Shown here: piece after piece, positions 50,844-59,011 of the stretch
How positions within the stretch are numbered: position 1 is the first letter of the stretch
Layout: each line of letters starts with the position of its first letter
NCBI GenBank assembly: GCA_902616725.1
Contig: CACMTZ010000001.1
Coordinates: 62,001-126,000, forward strand
Direction of reading: 5' to 3'
DNA from: an uncultured Pelagibacteraceae bacterium
GTDB lineage: Bacteria > Pseudomonadota > Alphaproteobacteria > Pelagibacterales > Pelagibacteraceae
DNA: 64,000 bases
Notes under the pieces: generated by a model
The model's input: the letters and a program-made list of their open reading frames with translations, nothing else
Told to the model about the DNA's origin: nothing
The model's database searches: none
Translations under genes and position numbers: made by a program

Positions 50844-50943
50844 ATTTGGATCAATTCTATTTTTATTGATAATAGAGCATTTTTTTCAAATTATTGCCTT
50901 AATTTTTTGATTAATATGATTTATATCTTACCAAGGAAATTTT

Positions 50944-51144
50944 ATGGGTATTCATTACGATTATAAATCAACCAAAAGTGCCAAGCTCATGGAAAAGCAA
51001 GCGAAAAGAGAAAGAAAACTTGCTGAAAAAAAAGCAAAAAGATTAGCAAAAGAAGGCCCTAAAAAAGATGATAATAAGGATAAAGCCTTAGATGCATCTA
51101 AACCAATAACTTTAGATTTCCTTACCAATCCAAATAAAGAATGA
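50944..51144 (+). CDS. 66-residue charged protein (hypothetical)
   Basis: 66 residues: MGIHYDYKSTKSAKLMEK, then a run of Lys/Arg/Glu/Ala (residues about 12-38) forming one charged helix, then an acidic-to-neutral tail ending [12 protein letters not shown]. No membrane segment or Cys. It is followed by another short basic ORF with a 4-base overlap (ATGA). I do not recognise a named family; a role in nucleic-acid binding is possible but not shown. Confidence 0.75.
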   Translation: MGIHYDYKSTKSAKLMEKQAKRERKLAEKKAKRLAKEGPKKDDNKDKALDASKPITLDFLTNPNKE

Positions 51145-51242
51145 TTACTAAAAATAAAAATGAGCGCCTAAGCATTGCGCTTAGGAAAAATTTAAAAAAA
51201 AGAAAAATTTTTCAAAAAAAAAATAAAAAGAAAACAAAATAA
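51141..51242 (+). CDS. 33-residue basic protein, alphaproteobacterial 'ALRxNLKKRK' type
   Basis: 33 residues, [20 protein letters not shown] then a Lys-rich tail. The ERLxxALRxNLKKRK pattern is one I have seen in short uncharacterised alphaproteobacterial proteins. It overlaps the preceding gene by 4 bases (ATGA) and the dcd start by 1 base (TAATG), so it sits in a chain of coupled starts, which argues it is real. Function unknown. Confidence 0.65.
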   Translation: MITKNKNERLSIALRKNLKKRKIFQKKNKKKTK

Positions 51243-51802
51243 TGTCCATTCAGCCAGACTCTTGGATAAAAAAAATGTGTAAAGAGCATAAGATGATTGA
51301 ACCATTTTTGGATCATCAAGTCTCTGAGGGGAAAATATCATATGGACTAAGTAGCATGGGTTACGATGTCAGAATTTCTGATGAGTATAGAATATTTACA
51401 AATGTTAATAGTTCGCTAGTGGATCCAAAAAACTTTTCTGATGAAAACTTTATTGAGCGAAAGGGGCCATATTGTATAATTCCACCAAATTCATTTGTTC
51501 TGGCAAAGACCATTGAATATTTTAGAATTCCAAAAGATGTTCTTTGTATTTGTGTTGGAAAAAGTACTTATGCGAGAACAGGAATTATTTGTAATGTAAC
51601 GCCAATTGAAAATGAATTTGAAGGCAATATTGTTATTGAATTAAGCAACACAACTCCTAACCCAGCAAAGATTTATTCAAACGAGGGTATTGCTCAATTT
51701 TTATTTTTTAAATCAGATACCCAGCCAGAAACGACATATAAATCAAAAAACGGTAAATATCAGGGACAAACCACCATACAGGTTGCTAAAATAAAAAAGT
51801 AA
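51242..51802 (+). CDS. dcd: dCTP deaminase
   Basis: 186 residues. Trimeric dUTPase-fold motifs: [34 protein letters not shown] (catalytic Glu) and IAQFLFF. It deaminates dCTP to dUTP for thymidylate synthesis. Its start shares a base with the stop of the preceding small ORF; murA follows 3 bases later. Confidence 0.96.
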   Translation: MSIQPDSWIKKMCKEHKMIEPFLDHQVSEGKISYGLSSMGYDVRISDEYRIFTNVNSSLVDPKNFSDENFIERKGPYCIIPPNSFVLAKTIEYFRIPKDVLCICVGKSTYARTGIICNVTPIENEFEGNIVIELSNTTPNPAKIYSNEGIAQFLFFKSDTQPETTYKSKNGKYQGQTTIQVAKIKK

Positions 51803-51805
51803 TTT

Positions 51806-53065
51806 ATGGATAAATTTCTGATCAATGGTCCTTGTAAAATCAAGGGTAAAGTCTCGATTTCAGGTTCTAAAAATGCATCTCTACCAATTCTTGCAGCAAC
51901 TTTATTATTTGACAAACCAGTAACTATTAAAAATTTACCTAGAGTAAGAGATATAGATACTATGCTTAATTTATTAAAATCTCTTGGATCGAAAATAATT
52001 TTATCTAAAGACAGAAAAACTGCAAAAATTATTAATAAAAAGAATATGAAAACTTTTGCAAGTTATTCACTTGTTAAAACAATGAGAGGTTCAATATTAG
52101 TGCTAGGTCCATTAATTTCTAAATTTCATAAATCTAAAACATCTTTGCCTGGTGGATGTCTTATAGGTGCGAGACCTGTGAATTATCACCTTAGTGCATT
52201 AAAGAAGTTGGGAATGGAATATAAAATACGAGATGGTTATATTTTAGCTAAATCAAATGGAAGACTTAAAGGCAAAAAAATAAATTTTCCTAAAATTAGT
52301 GTAGGCGCTACAGAAAATTCTATAATAGCTGCATGTTTAGCTAGAGGCAAAACAATTTTAAAAAATTGTGCCGTAGAACCTGAAATTAAAGATTTAACAA
52401 AATTCTTAAGTCAAGCAGGTGCAAATATAAAATGGTCTGGAAGAACCTGCACTATCATAGGAGTAAATTCTCTCAATCAAACAAGTCATACAGTTATGGC
52501 CGATAGAATAGAGGCAGGAACTTTTTGTGTAGCGGCAACGCTTACTAAAGGTAATTTACTAATTAAAAATTTAGACCCAAATATAATTAATACCGAAATA
52601 GAGCTATTAAAAAAAGTTGGGGCAAAGATCAAAACTTCGGGTAACAAAATTTTTATAAAAGGACCTGACAAAATCAAACCTATTAAAAATATAAAAACTA
52701 AAGAGTTTCCAGGCATTCCAACAGATCTTCAAGCTCAATTAATGGTTCTAATGTGCAAGAGCGTTGGGAAAAGTTCTATAACTGAAAGTATTTTTGAGAA
52801 TAGATTTATGCATGTTGCTGAGTTGCAAAGACTAGGTGCGAAAATAAATATTCAAAATAATAAAGCTTTGATTGAGGGTAATACTAAATTTATTGGTGCT
52901 GAATTAATGTCTAGTGACTTAAGAGCCAGTGTTGCTTTGGTATTAGCCGCAATAGTGGCGAATGGTAAAAGTATTGTTGGAAGAGTCTATCACTTGGAGA
53001 GAGGATATGAAAAAATTGAAAATAAATTACAAAAAATTGGTGTTAAAATTAAAAGATTAAAATAA
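51806..53065 (+). CDS. murA: UDP-N-acetylglucosamine 1-carboxyvinyltransferase
   Basis: 419 residues, EPSP-synthase-like fold. SGSKNASLPILAATLL at the start, the active-site loop GGCLIGARPVNYHL (with Cys near residue 117, the fosfomycin-sensitive form), and the FPGIPTDLQAQLMVLMC region. It performs the first committed step of peptidoglycan synthesis. It shares one base with the next gene. Confidence 0.97.
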   Translation: MDKFLINGPCKIKGKVSISGSKNASLPILAATLLFDKPVTIKNLPRVRDIDTMLNLLKSLGSKIILSKDRKTAKIINKKNMKTFASYSLVKTMRGSILVLGPLISKFHKSKTSLPGGCLIGARPVNYHLSALKKLGMEYKIRDGYILAKSNGRLKGKKINFPKISVGATENSIIAACLARGKTILKNCAVEPEIKDLTKFLSQAGANIKWSGRTCTIIGVNSLNQTSHTVMADRIEAGTFCVAATLTKGNLLIKNLDPNIINTEIELLKKVGAKIKTSGNKIFIKGPDKIKPIKNIKTKEFPGIPTDLQAQLMVLMCKSVGKSSITESIFENRFMHVAELQRLGAKINIQNNKALIEGNTKFIGAELMSSDLRASVALVLAAIVANGKSIVGRVYHLERGYEKIENKLQKIGVKIKRLK

Positions 53066-53457
53066 TGAGTAAATATTTAGCAAAAATAATTGCAAATGAT
53101 CAAGAGGGTCTACAAATGATTTCTGCTTGTAGTTCTGGCGCAAAAGTTAAAGTGACAGATATAAAGTATCTGGCATTTAATAAGGTATTTTTGTTATCAA
53201 TTGAAAGAACCAAAATTGAAACTGATCAAGAGGGTAAGAAAATCAATAGCATCTGTCGATTTGATTTTGTTGATAAAGTAAGATCAAAAAATATCAATCA
53301 ATCAAACAAAGATTTAGTTTTAGAGTTAATTGGAATTGATTATTTGAAAAATAATGATGATTATGAAATAAGTCTTATTTTTAATAATAATGCTCACATA
53401 GCTTTAACAACAGAAACTATCGAGGCGCGACTTGAGGATCAAAACGAAATTAAATAA
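53065..53457 (+). CDS. DUF2948 family protein
   Basis: 130 residues, no membrane segment, beta-rich. The start YLAKIIANDQEGLQMISACSSGAKVKVTDIKYL and the later LSIERTK... segment resemble DUF2948, which in alphaproteobacteria lies between murA and hisD as here. Function is unknown. It overlaps murA by one base and precedes hisD by 2. Confidence 0.8.
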   Translation: MSKYLAKIIANDQEGLQMISACSSGAKVKVTDIKYLAFNKVFLLSIERTKIETDQEGKKINSICRFDFVDKVRSKNINQSNKDLVLELIGIDYLKNNDDYEISLIFNNNAHIALTTETIEARLEDQNEIK

Positions 53458-53459
53458 TT

Positions 53460-54743
53460 ATGAAAATATTAAATAGTAAAAATAAAAATTTCGATAAAAA
53501 TTTGGATTATTTACTTTTGAAGAGGAGAAAAAGCATTAAATCTGACAAAGTCTCTGTAACTAATATTATCAATGATGTAAAAAAAAATGGTGATAAAGCA
53601 TTGATTAAATATGAAAAGAAATTTAATCAAAATTCTACAATTATTCCTAGTGCTTTAAAAATTTCTAAGTTAATAAAGTCTTTAAATCCTAAGGTCAAAA
53701 AAGCGATCGACACAGCCTTTAATCGAATTTACAAATTTCATTCTTTGCAAAAATTTAAGAATATTTCTTATACGGATAAATTTAAAAACAAACTTGAATA
53801 TAAATATTTACCATTAGAGTCTGTGGCAATTTATGTTCCTGGTTCACTTGTATCTTATCCATCGAGTGTGCTTATGAATGCTATACCAGCAATTGTTGCG
53901 GGAGTTAAAAGAATTGTAATGATAAACCCAGGATTTAAGGGAAACCAAAATCCGGCTGTTTTATACGCAGCAAGAAAATGTAAAATTAAAGAAATTTACT
54001 CTATTGGTGGTCCATCTGCTATAGCAGCTGTTTCTTATGGAACTAAAAAAATTAAAAGAGTTGATAAAATAGTTGGACCTGGGAATTCATATGTAGCAGC
54101 TGCAAAAAAAGAAGTTTTTGGAGATGTTGGAATTGAAGGCATGACTGCAGGGCCTTCTGAAATAACTATTATTTGTGATAAATTCTCAAATCCTGAATGG
54201 GCTGCAAGTGATTTAATCGGCCAAGCAGAACATGATCCTCAAGCACAATGTATATTGATTTCAAAAGACAAAAAACTAATTAGTAAAGTCCAGATGGAAG
54301 TTTCAAAACAATTAAAAAATATTCCAAGAGAGTCTGTAGCAAAAAAAAGTTTAAATAGAAATGGAATTTTAATGTATGTAGCTAAAGATAGTAAAATAAT
54401 TAATATCGTAAATAAAATTGCACCTGAACACTTGGAATTAAATGTTAAAAACTATAAATCTTTTATACCAAAAATTAAAAATTCTGGTTCAATATGCTTA
54501 GGAAAATTTGCTGTTATGGCAATGACAGATTACAACATTGGATCAAATCATATATTGCCAACTAATGGCTCTGCTAAATATTCGAGTGGTATAAGTGTTA
54601 ATGAATTTTATAAAAGAATTTCTTACATAAACTTATCAAAAAAGGGTATTGAAAGTCTTGGTCCATCAGTTATAACTCTTGCAAATTATGAAGGGTTAGC
54701 AGGACATGCTCAATCTGTAAAAAAAAGAATAAGGAGAAAATAA
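53460..54743 (+). CDS. hisD: Histidinol dehydrogenase
   Basis: 427 residues. [20 protein letters not shown], the zinc-site [19 protein letters not shown] and [17 protein letters not shown] are all conserved. It carries out the last two oxidations of histidine synthesis. It is separated from hisS-hisZ-hisG by infA, tRNA-Phe and a cold-shock gene. Confidence 0.97.
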   Translation: MKILNSKNKNFDKNLDYLLLKRRKSIKSDKVSVTNIINDVKKNGDKALIKYEKKFNQNSTIIPSALKISKLIKSLNPKVKKAIDTAFNRIYKFHSLQKFKNISYTDKFKNKLEYKYLPLESVAIYVPGSLVSYPSSVLMNAIPAIVAGVKRIVMINPGFKGNQNPAVLYAARKCKIKEIYSIGGPSAIAAVSYGTKKIKRVDKIVGPGNSYVAAAKKEVFGDVGIEGMTAGPSEITIICDKFSNPEWAASDLIGQAEHDPQAQCILISKDKKLISKVQMEVSKQLKNIPRESVAKKSLNRNGILMYVAKDSKIINIVNKIAPEHLELNVKNYKSFIPKIKNSGSICLGKFAVMAMTDYNIGSNHILPTNGSAKYSSGISVNEFYKRISYINLSKKGIESLGPSVITLANYEGLAGHAQSVKKRIRRK

Positions 54744-54745
54744 AT

Positions 54746-54961
54746 TTGTCAAAACAAGACTTACTTGAATTCAAAGGCAAGGTAACTGATTTACTTCCAA
54801 ATGCCATGTTTAGAGTTCAGCTTGAAAACGGTCATGTTGTAACGGCACATACAGCGGGCAAATTAAGAAAAAACAGAATTAGAGTATTACAAGGTGATAA
54901 TGTGACGGTCGAAATGACTCCATATGACCTCACAAAAGGCAGAATAATCTTTAGAGGTTGA
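54746..54961 (+). CDS. infA: Translation initiation factor IF-1
   Basis: 71 residues from a TTG start, 2 bases after the hisD stop; an ATG is not available in frame before the conserved start. [20 protein letters not shown] and [16 protein letters not shown] are typical of the IF-1 OB fold. The hisD spacer carries AAGGAG just upstream (within hisD), a good Shine-Dalgarno that supports TTG use. Confidence 0.96.
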   Translation: MSKQDLLEFKGKVTDLLPNAMFRVQLENGHVVTAHTAGKLRKNRIRVLQGDNVTVEMTPYDLTKGRIIFRG

Positions 54962-54967
54962 CCTTTT

Positions 54968-55042
54968 GCCTCGGTAGCTCAGGAGTAGAGCAGAGCCCTG
55001 AAAAGGCTTGTGTCGGAGGTGCGAATCCTTCCCGAGGCACCA
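54968..55042 (+). tRNA. tRNA-Phe(GAA) with A18/G55 elbow
   Basis: A 75-nt cloverleaf with encoded CCA. Acceptor GCCTCGG/CCGAGGC is perfect, D arm GCTC/GAGC with loop AGGAGTA, anticodon stem GAGCC/GGCTT with loop CTGAAAA (GAA), T arm GGAGG/CCTTC. The T loop is TGCGAAT, so position 55 is G instead of U. With a 7-base D loop aligned to its A21 end, position 18 is A and 19 is G. The same pair change occurs in tRNA-His below. Confidence 0.95.
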
Positions 55043-55062
55043 TCAAAACATCTTGAAATTAA

Positions 55063-55091
55063 TTTAAAAGAACCTAACCTCATATTATAAT
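55063..55091 (+). promoter_or_regulatory. Putative promoter of the cold-shock gene
   Basis: TTTAAA (55063-55068) and TATAAT (55086-55091) with a 17-base spacer, 27 bases before the csp ATG. AAGGA (about 55101) serves as ribosome site. The downstream AAATAACAAAA is also found after the tRNA-His promoter. Confidence 0.5.
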
Positions 55092-55117
55092 AAATAACAA
55101 AAGGACGAGTAAATAAG

Positions 55118-55330
55118 ATGAGTACAATACAAGGAAAAGTAAAGTGGTTTAATGGCAAAAAGGGTTACGGCTTTATAGAAAGAGACGATAAAGAAAAAGA
55201 TGCGTTTGTACATGCAAGCGCAGTTAAAGCAGCAGGCATGAGGTATCTTAATGAGGGTGATAAAATAGAATTTACCCTTGAAGATGGTCCTAAAGGTCCA
55301 TCAGCAGTAAATTTAAAAAAATTAGACTAA
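55118..55330 (+). CDS. CspA-family cold-shock protein
   Basis: 70 residues. RNP1 [10 protein letters not shown] and RNP2 DAFVHASAV motifs of the cold-shock domain, start [13 protein letters not shown]. It binds single-stranded nucleic acid and melts RNA structure. It has its own promoter and a rho-independent terminator, so it is a separate unit between infA and the his genes. Confidence 0.97.
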   Translation: MSTIQGKVKWFNGKKGYGFIERDDKEKDAFVHASAVKAAGMRYLNEGDKIEFTLEDGPKGPSAVNLKKLD

Positions 55331-55344
55331 TTTTCTAAAATCAT

Positions 55345-55387
55345 AAAAAGGGCGATATATCTTTTATTGGATATACGTCCTTTTTCT
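55345..55387 (+). terminator. Rho-independent terminator of the cold-shock gene
   Basis: AAAAAGGGCG (from 55345) pairs with CGTCCTTTTT (to 55385); after one bulge, a further ATAT/ATAT adds to the stem. The T run ends the structure. It starts 15 bases after the csp stop. Confidence 0.75.
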
Positions 55388-55430
55388 TTAAGGGGTTGCA
55401 TTATCATTTTTTTTGTTTAAAAAGCACTCA

Positions 55431-55532
55431 ATGAAAAAACTTGAGATAAACAAATTAGCAACAAAAAGTACTTTAAGAGAAGCTCTTAAAGGAATTAGTA
55501 GAGTTGCGCACGCTCACTTCCATGCTGGCTAA
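55431..55532 (+). CDS. 33-residue ORF ending in HAHFH, possible histidine leader peptide
   Basis: ATG-to-TAA frame of 34 codons. The first two thirds are lysine-rich (MKKLEINKLATKSTLREALK); the end VAHAHFHAG has three His codons (CAC, CAC, CAT) in five. A hairpin GCTGGC-TAAA-GCTAGC covers the stop codon. It lies upstream of tRNA-His-hisS-hisZ-hisG on the same strand. A His-sensing leader is an inference; a likely promoter lies between it and the tRNA, which argues against it. Otherwise unidentified. Confidence 0.4.
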   Translation: MKKLEINKLATKSTLREALKGISRVAHAHFHAG

Positions 55533-55555
55533 AGCTAGCGAATAATCATTTATAT

Positions 55556-55561
55556 TATAAT
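55556..55561 (+). promoter_or_regulatory. Putative -10 of the tRNA-His/hisS operon (TATAAT)
   Basis: A perfect TATAAT in the run TATATTATAATTTT, 40 bases before tRNA-His, followed by AAATAACAAAA as at the csp promoter. No convincing -35 is seen at 16-18 bases upstream. Confidence 0.45.
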
Positions 55562-55601
55562 TTTAAATAACAAAAAAATAAGATAAAACAAAAAAGGATA
55601 T

Positions 55602-55675
55602 GCCTTGATGGTGAAATAGTATCACGTCGGTTTGTGGATCCGAAGTCGTAGGAGCGTAACCTACTCAAGGTACCA
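55602..55675 (+). tRNA. tRNA-His(GTG), atypical: no G-1, G1-U72, A73, A18/G55 elbow
   Basis: 74 nt with encoded CCA. Acceptor GCCTTGA/TCAAGGT (G1-U72 wobble), A73, and a U before position 1, so no G-1 is encoded. D arm GTGA/TCAC, loop AATAGTA (A18, G19). Anticodon stem TCGGT/TCCGA with a T31-T39 mismatch, loop TTGTGGA (GTG). Variable loop AGTC. T stem GTAGG/CCTAC, loop AGCGTAA instead of TTCRANN. U72, A73 and no G-1 match the alphaproteobacterial tRNA-His identity set known from Caulobacter. It ends 4 bases before hisS. Confidence 0.88.
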
Positions 55676-55679
55676 AAAA

Positions 55680-57077
55680 ATGAGTGAAAAAAATAAATTA
55701 ATTCCTGGATTACCTTCAGGTTTTGAAGATAGATGGAATAAAGCATTAATTCTCAAAAAAAGACTATTAAAAGTCATTGAGAATAATTTTATTAAATATG
55801 GTTTCGATCCTTTAGAAACCCCATCATTTGAAATTGCAGAAAATATAGGATCCTTTCTTGCAGAGGATGATAGTAATCCTATGTCTGATGTTTTTTCTTT
55901 TAATGATGGTGAAAAAAATATTACTCTTCGATACGATCTTTCCAGTCCTTTAGCAAGATTTGTTGCCCAAAATAATCAGGAACTTCCATCAATTTATAAA
56001 AGATACGCCATTCAAAATGTATTTAGAAATGAAAAGTCTGGTAATGCACGTTTCAGAGAATTTACTCAAGCCGATTGCGATATTGTAGGCAACGTAAATC
56101 CAGCACAAGCAAATGCTGAATTATGTAATCTGGTTGCAAGTAGTCTAATTGAATGTGGTTTAAAAAAAGATCAATTTACAATTAATGTAAGTAATAGAAA
56201 GATTATTAAAGGTTTAATTCAAGATCTGAAAATTCCTGCAAATAAAGAGATCAAGGTGATGAGAGCTATTGATAAATTAGACAAACCAGATTTTGGAATA
56301 AAAGGAGTTGAAGATCTACTAAAAAAAGAGAGAAAAGATAAAAGTGGTGCGATCACTAAAGGAGCTGATCTTAATGATGATCAAGTTTCAAAAATTTTAA
56401 ACTTTTTAAAAATTAAAGATTTAAAAAAACTCAAACAAGATTTTAAAAATACTCTTACACAAGAAGGGATTAAAGAGCTTGAGGATTTATTTGAGGTGCT
56501 AGATTTTGGAAATTATTCTGAGTTAGTCAAAACAAATTTCACAATAGTCAGAGGATTAGCGTATTATGATGGTTTTTGTATTGAGACCAATCTAAATTTT
56601 AAATCAACAAATAGTAAAGGTAAAGAAATTGATATTGGCAGCGTATGCTCTGGTGGGCAATATAATAAGTTAATTTCAAGATTTAAAGGTGTCGATATAC
56701 CTGGAACAGGTGTTAGCATCGGGGTTGATAGACTTTTGTTTGCTATGTCTCAAATAAATCAAGTCCAATTAGATGATCAAAAACCAGTCATTGTTTGTGT
56801 AATGGATGAAAAATATTTAAAAAATTATTACGAAATTTTAGATATCTTGAGAAAAAATAATATTAATTCAGAAATTTTTTTAGATAGTAAGAAAAATCTT
56901 GGGAAACAACTGACATATGCAAATAAAAGAGGGTGCCCAATTGCAGTTATTTGCGGAGAAAATGAATTTAAAGATAACAAAATTACACTTAAGAACCTCC
57001 TAGGTGTTAAGGGAGAAGATAATCAAATCACCTTTTTAAAAGAAAATTTAGTAAATGAAATCAAAAAATTTATCTGA
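55680..57077 (+). CDS. hisS: Histidyl-tRNA synthetase (divergent alphaproteobacterial type)
   Basis: 465 residues from the ATG at 55680. An in-frame start at 55632 would lie inside tRNA-His, so the ATG is chosen. Motif 2 is FRNEKSGNARFREFTQADCD, the histidine-binding region RGLAYYDGFCIE, motif 3 GTGVSIGVDRLLFAM, then an anticodon-binding domain from about 370. Motif 2 differs from the E. coli form (RYRQFHQ), fitting the divergent group that recognises U72/A73. Only 4 bases separate it from the tRNA, so any ribosome site overlaps the tRNA. Its end overlaps hisZ by 23 bases. Confidence 0.96.
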   Translation: MSEKNKLIPGLPSGFEDRWNKALILKKRLLKVIENNFIKYGFDPLETPSFEIAENIGSFLAEDDSNPMSDVFSFNDGEKNITLRYDLSSPLARFVAQNNQELPSIYKRYAIQNVFRNEKSGNARFREFTQADCDIVGNVNPAQANAELCNLVASSLIECGLKKDQFTINVSNRKIIKGLIQDLKIPANKEIKVMRAIDKLDKPDFGIKGVEDLLKKERKDKSGAITKGADLNDDQVSKILNFLKIKDLKKLKQDFKNTLTQEGIKELEDLFEVLDFGNYSELVKTNFTIVRGLAYYDGFCIETNLNFKSTNSKGKEIDIGSVCSGGQYNKLISRFKGVDIPGTGVSIGVDRLLFAMSQINQVQLDDQKPVIVCVMDEKYLKNYYEILDILRKNNINSEIFLDSKKNLGKQLTYANKRGCPIAVICGENEFKDNKITLKNLLGVKGEDNQITFLKENLVNEIKKFI

Positions 57078-58107
57078 CAGCATACTTAAAACTGTTAAAT
57101 CAAATGGTTTTAAATATATTGAATTACCCTCAGTAATTGAGGCTAACCATATCGTACAAAGATCTGGTGAAAGTTTTCGAAAATTTATTTTCTCATTTAC
57201 TGACCAAGGAGGAAATGAACTTTGTTTAAGGCCAGATCTAACAATTGTATCTTGTCTTAGATACTTAGAAAATAATCTAACGGGCAAGGAGAAGATATTT
57301 TATAATGGTCAAGCATATCGTAAATCTGAAAACAAAAAGGACTCTATTGTAAGAAATCAAGTTGGTTTTGAAATAATAGGGTCACGAAATGAGAAAAATG
57401 ATGATAAGGAAATAATAAATACTTCATTAAAATGTTTAAAAAATTTTAATTATTCATCAGGTGAGATCACAATTGGGAATGTAGAAATATTTAATCTTCT
57501 TATATCTAAATTAGATATCCCTAAAAGATGGAAATTAAGACTTTCAAGACATTTTTGGAGAGAAGATTATTTTAATGATCTTCTTAAAAGATTAGAGACC
57601 AATTCAGATGTTGATCCAACAATAGTTGAGATCGATAAAAAAAGATACTTTAGAATGTTAAAAAATGATCAATCAACCATTATAGCAAATAGAACTATTG
57701 ACGAAATTTTAAGTAGATTTGATAAAAAGATTAAAGATCCAAGGAGACCTAGTAAAGGAAGAAATATTTCAAAAATTATTAAGGAGTTTTTGAAAATTAA
57801 ATGTCCAATAAATAATTCAGCCAAGGTATTAAATAAGTTTTTCAAGAAATATAAAATTAATTTATTAGTAGATCAGAGATATTTTCCAATCTCAAAAAAT
57901 AAAATTAATAAATTAAATGTGACTTTTTCAGCTGCTTTTGGGAGACAGCTTGAGTATTACACGGGCATGGTTTTTAAAATAGATATTAAGTCCAAATCAA
58001 AAATTATTAATTGTTGCAATGGCGGTCGATATGACAAATTGATTTCTGACCTTGGTTCAAAAAAACAAACCCCAGCAGTTGGTGCTGCTTTAAATTTAGT
58101 TTATTAA
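57055..58107 (+). CDS. hisZ: ATP phosphoribosyltransferase regulatory subunit
   Basis: 350 residues. A HisRS-like fold (FSFTDQGGNELCLRPDLTI near motif 1-2, GRQLEYYTGMVFKI, NGGRYDKLISDLG) without the anticodon-binding domain and with altered catalytic residues, as in HisZ. It is the partner of short-form HisG. It overlaps hisS by 23 bases and precedes hisG by one base. Confidence 0.95.
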   Translation: MKSKNLSDSILKTVKSNGFKYIELPSVIEANHIVQRSGESFRKFIFSFTDQGGNELCLRPDLTIVSCLRYLENNLTGKEKIFYNGQAYRKSENKKDSIVRNQVGFEIIGSRNEKNDDKEIINTSLKCLKNFNYSSGEITIGNVEIFNLLISKLDIPKRWKLRLSRHFWREDYFNDLLKRLETNSDVDPTIVEIDKKRYFRMLKNDQSTIIANRTIDEILSRFDKKIKDPRRPSKGRNISKIIKEFLKIKCPINNSAKVLNKFFKKYKINLLVDQRYFPISKNKINKLNVTFSAAFGRQLEYYTGMVFKIDIKSKSKIINCCNGGRYDKLISDLGSKKQTPAVGAALNLVY

Positions 58108-58108
58108 A

Positions 58109-58795
58109 ATGGATAATTTAATCAATATAGGTATTCCAAGCAAAGGTCGACTTAGGGCAGATGTTTTAGAAATCTTTAAGAAAAAAAAATTAAGAATTAT
58201 ATCTGAAAGAGGTGAAAGAGATTTAATTGGATCAATTAAAAATAAACCATATGTCAAGATTTTATACCTACATGCTAGAGAAATTATCGAAAGACTAGGT
58301 GATAGCTCTTTAGATATTGGTTTTTCTGGTTTTGATTTATTAAAAGAAAGCAGAATAAATGTCCAAAATAAAATAAATGTTGCCAAAAAACTTAATTTTG
58401 GAAGAGCAAATTTAGTGGTAGCAATACCAGATCCTTGGATTGATGTTCAGACTATTGCTGATCTTGAGGAAATTGCTTTTGAATTTAGAGATATTAAAAA
58501 AAAAAAAATTAGGGTTGCAACTAAATATCCAAATTTAACACAAGATTTTTTGTTTTCAAAAGGTGTTACACAATTTAGGTTAGTTGAAAGTCTAGGAGCT
58601 ACTGAGGCTTATCCTTTTACTGGATCTGCTGAATTGATTACTGATATTACATCTACTGGTGAGACCTTAAAAGCAAATAATCTACGTATCTTAAAAGATG
58701 GTGAAATTTTAAAATCTGAAGCTTGTCTTTTAATCTCAAAAAAAAATGTAAAGAAAAAGCGATTAAACAATTTAATTAAATTACTTTCCAAGTAA
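58109..58795 (+). CDS. hisG: ATP phosphoribosyltransferase, short form
   Basis: 228 residues, the short form that lacks the C-terminal regulatory domain and needs HisZ. GIPSKGRLRADVLEIFKKK, DIGFSGFDLLKE and ATKYPNLTQDFLF are present, and the PRPP loop is TGSAELITDITSTGETL. It starts histidine synthesis. Its end overlaps a minus-strand small membrane ORF by 15 bases. Confidence 0.96.
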   Translation: MDNLINIGIPSKGRLRADVLEIFKKKKLRIISERGERDLIGSIKNKPYVKILYLHAREIIERLGDSSLDIGFSGFDLLKESRINVQNKINVAKKLNFGRANLVVAIPDPWIDVQTIADLEEIAFEFRDIKKKKIRVATKYPNLTQDFLFSKGVTQFRLVESLGATEAYPFTGSAELITDITSTGETLKANNLRILKDGEILKSEACLLISKKNVKKKRLNNLIKLLSK

Positions 58796-58912
58796 TTTAT
58801 CTTTAAAGTAAATTAAAATAATCTTTATTATATCTAAATTTCTAATTATCGCATATAGAGCGATCATTACTCCAATAACAAATAATATTTTTAAAACCAA
58901 AAAAAAATCCAT
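58781..58912 (-). CDS. 43-residue single-pass membrane protein (hypothetical)
   Basis: An ATG-to-TAA frame of 44 codons: a helix of about 20 hydrophobic residues (FLVLKILFVIGVMIALYAII), then RNLDIIKIILIYFKDKLLGK, probably amphipathic. It overlaps hisG by 15 bases at its 3' end and lies in the otherwise empty gap before rmuC. Unknown function; moderate support. Confidence 0.5.
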   Translation of the reverse strand: MDFFLVLKILFVIGVMIALYAIIRNLDIIKIILIYFKDKLLGK

Positions 58913-59011
58913 ATTTATTAATTATTTTTTAAAAATAATAACCAATCTTGGTATCTCATAGTAATCTAGTAATAAGTTGATTTCCATTAAAACACGTATA
59001 TCTTCAAATGT

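Noticed and set aside
50769..50966. 65-codon plus-strand ORF starting at the end of the TVP38 gene
   Set aside because: It reads through tRNA-Thr in antisense; the PPRIELGIYP-type start is the usual artefact of such translation.
55632..55679. N-terminal extension of hisS starting inside tRNA-His
   Set aside because: The extra 16 residues are translated tRNA sequence; the ATG at 55680 matches the family start.
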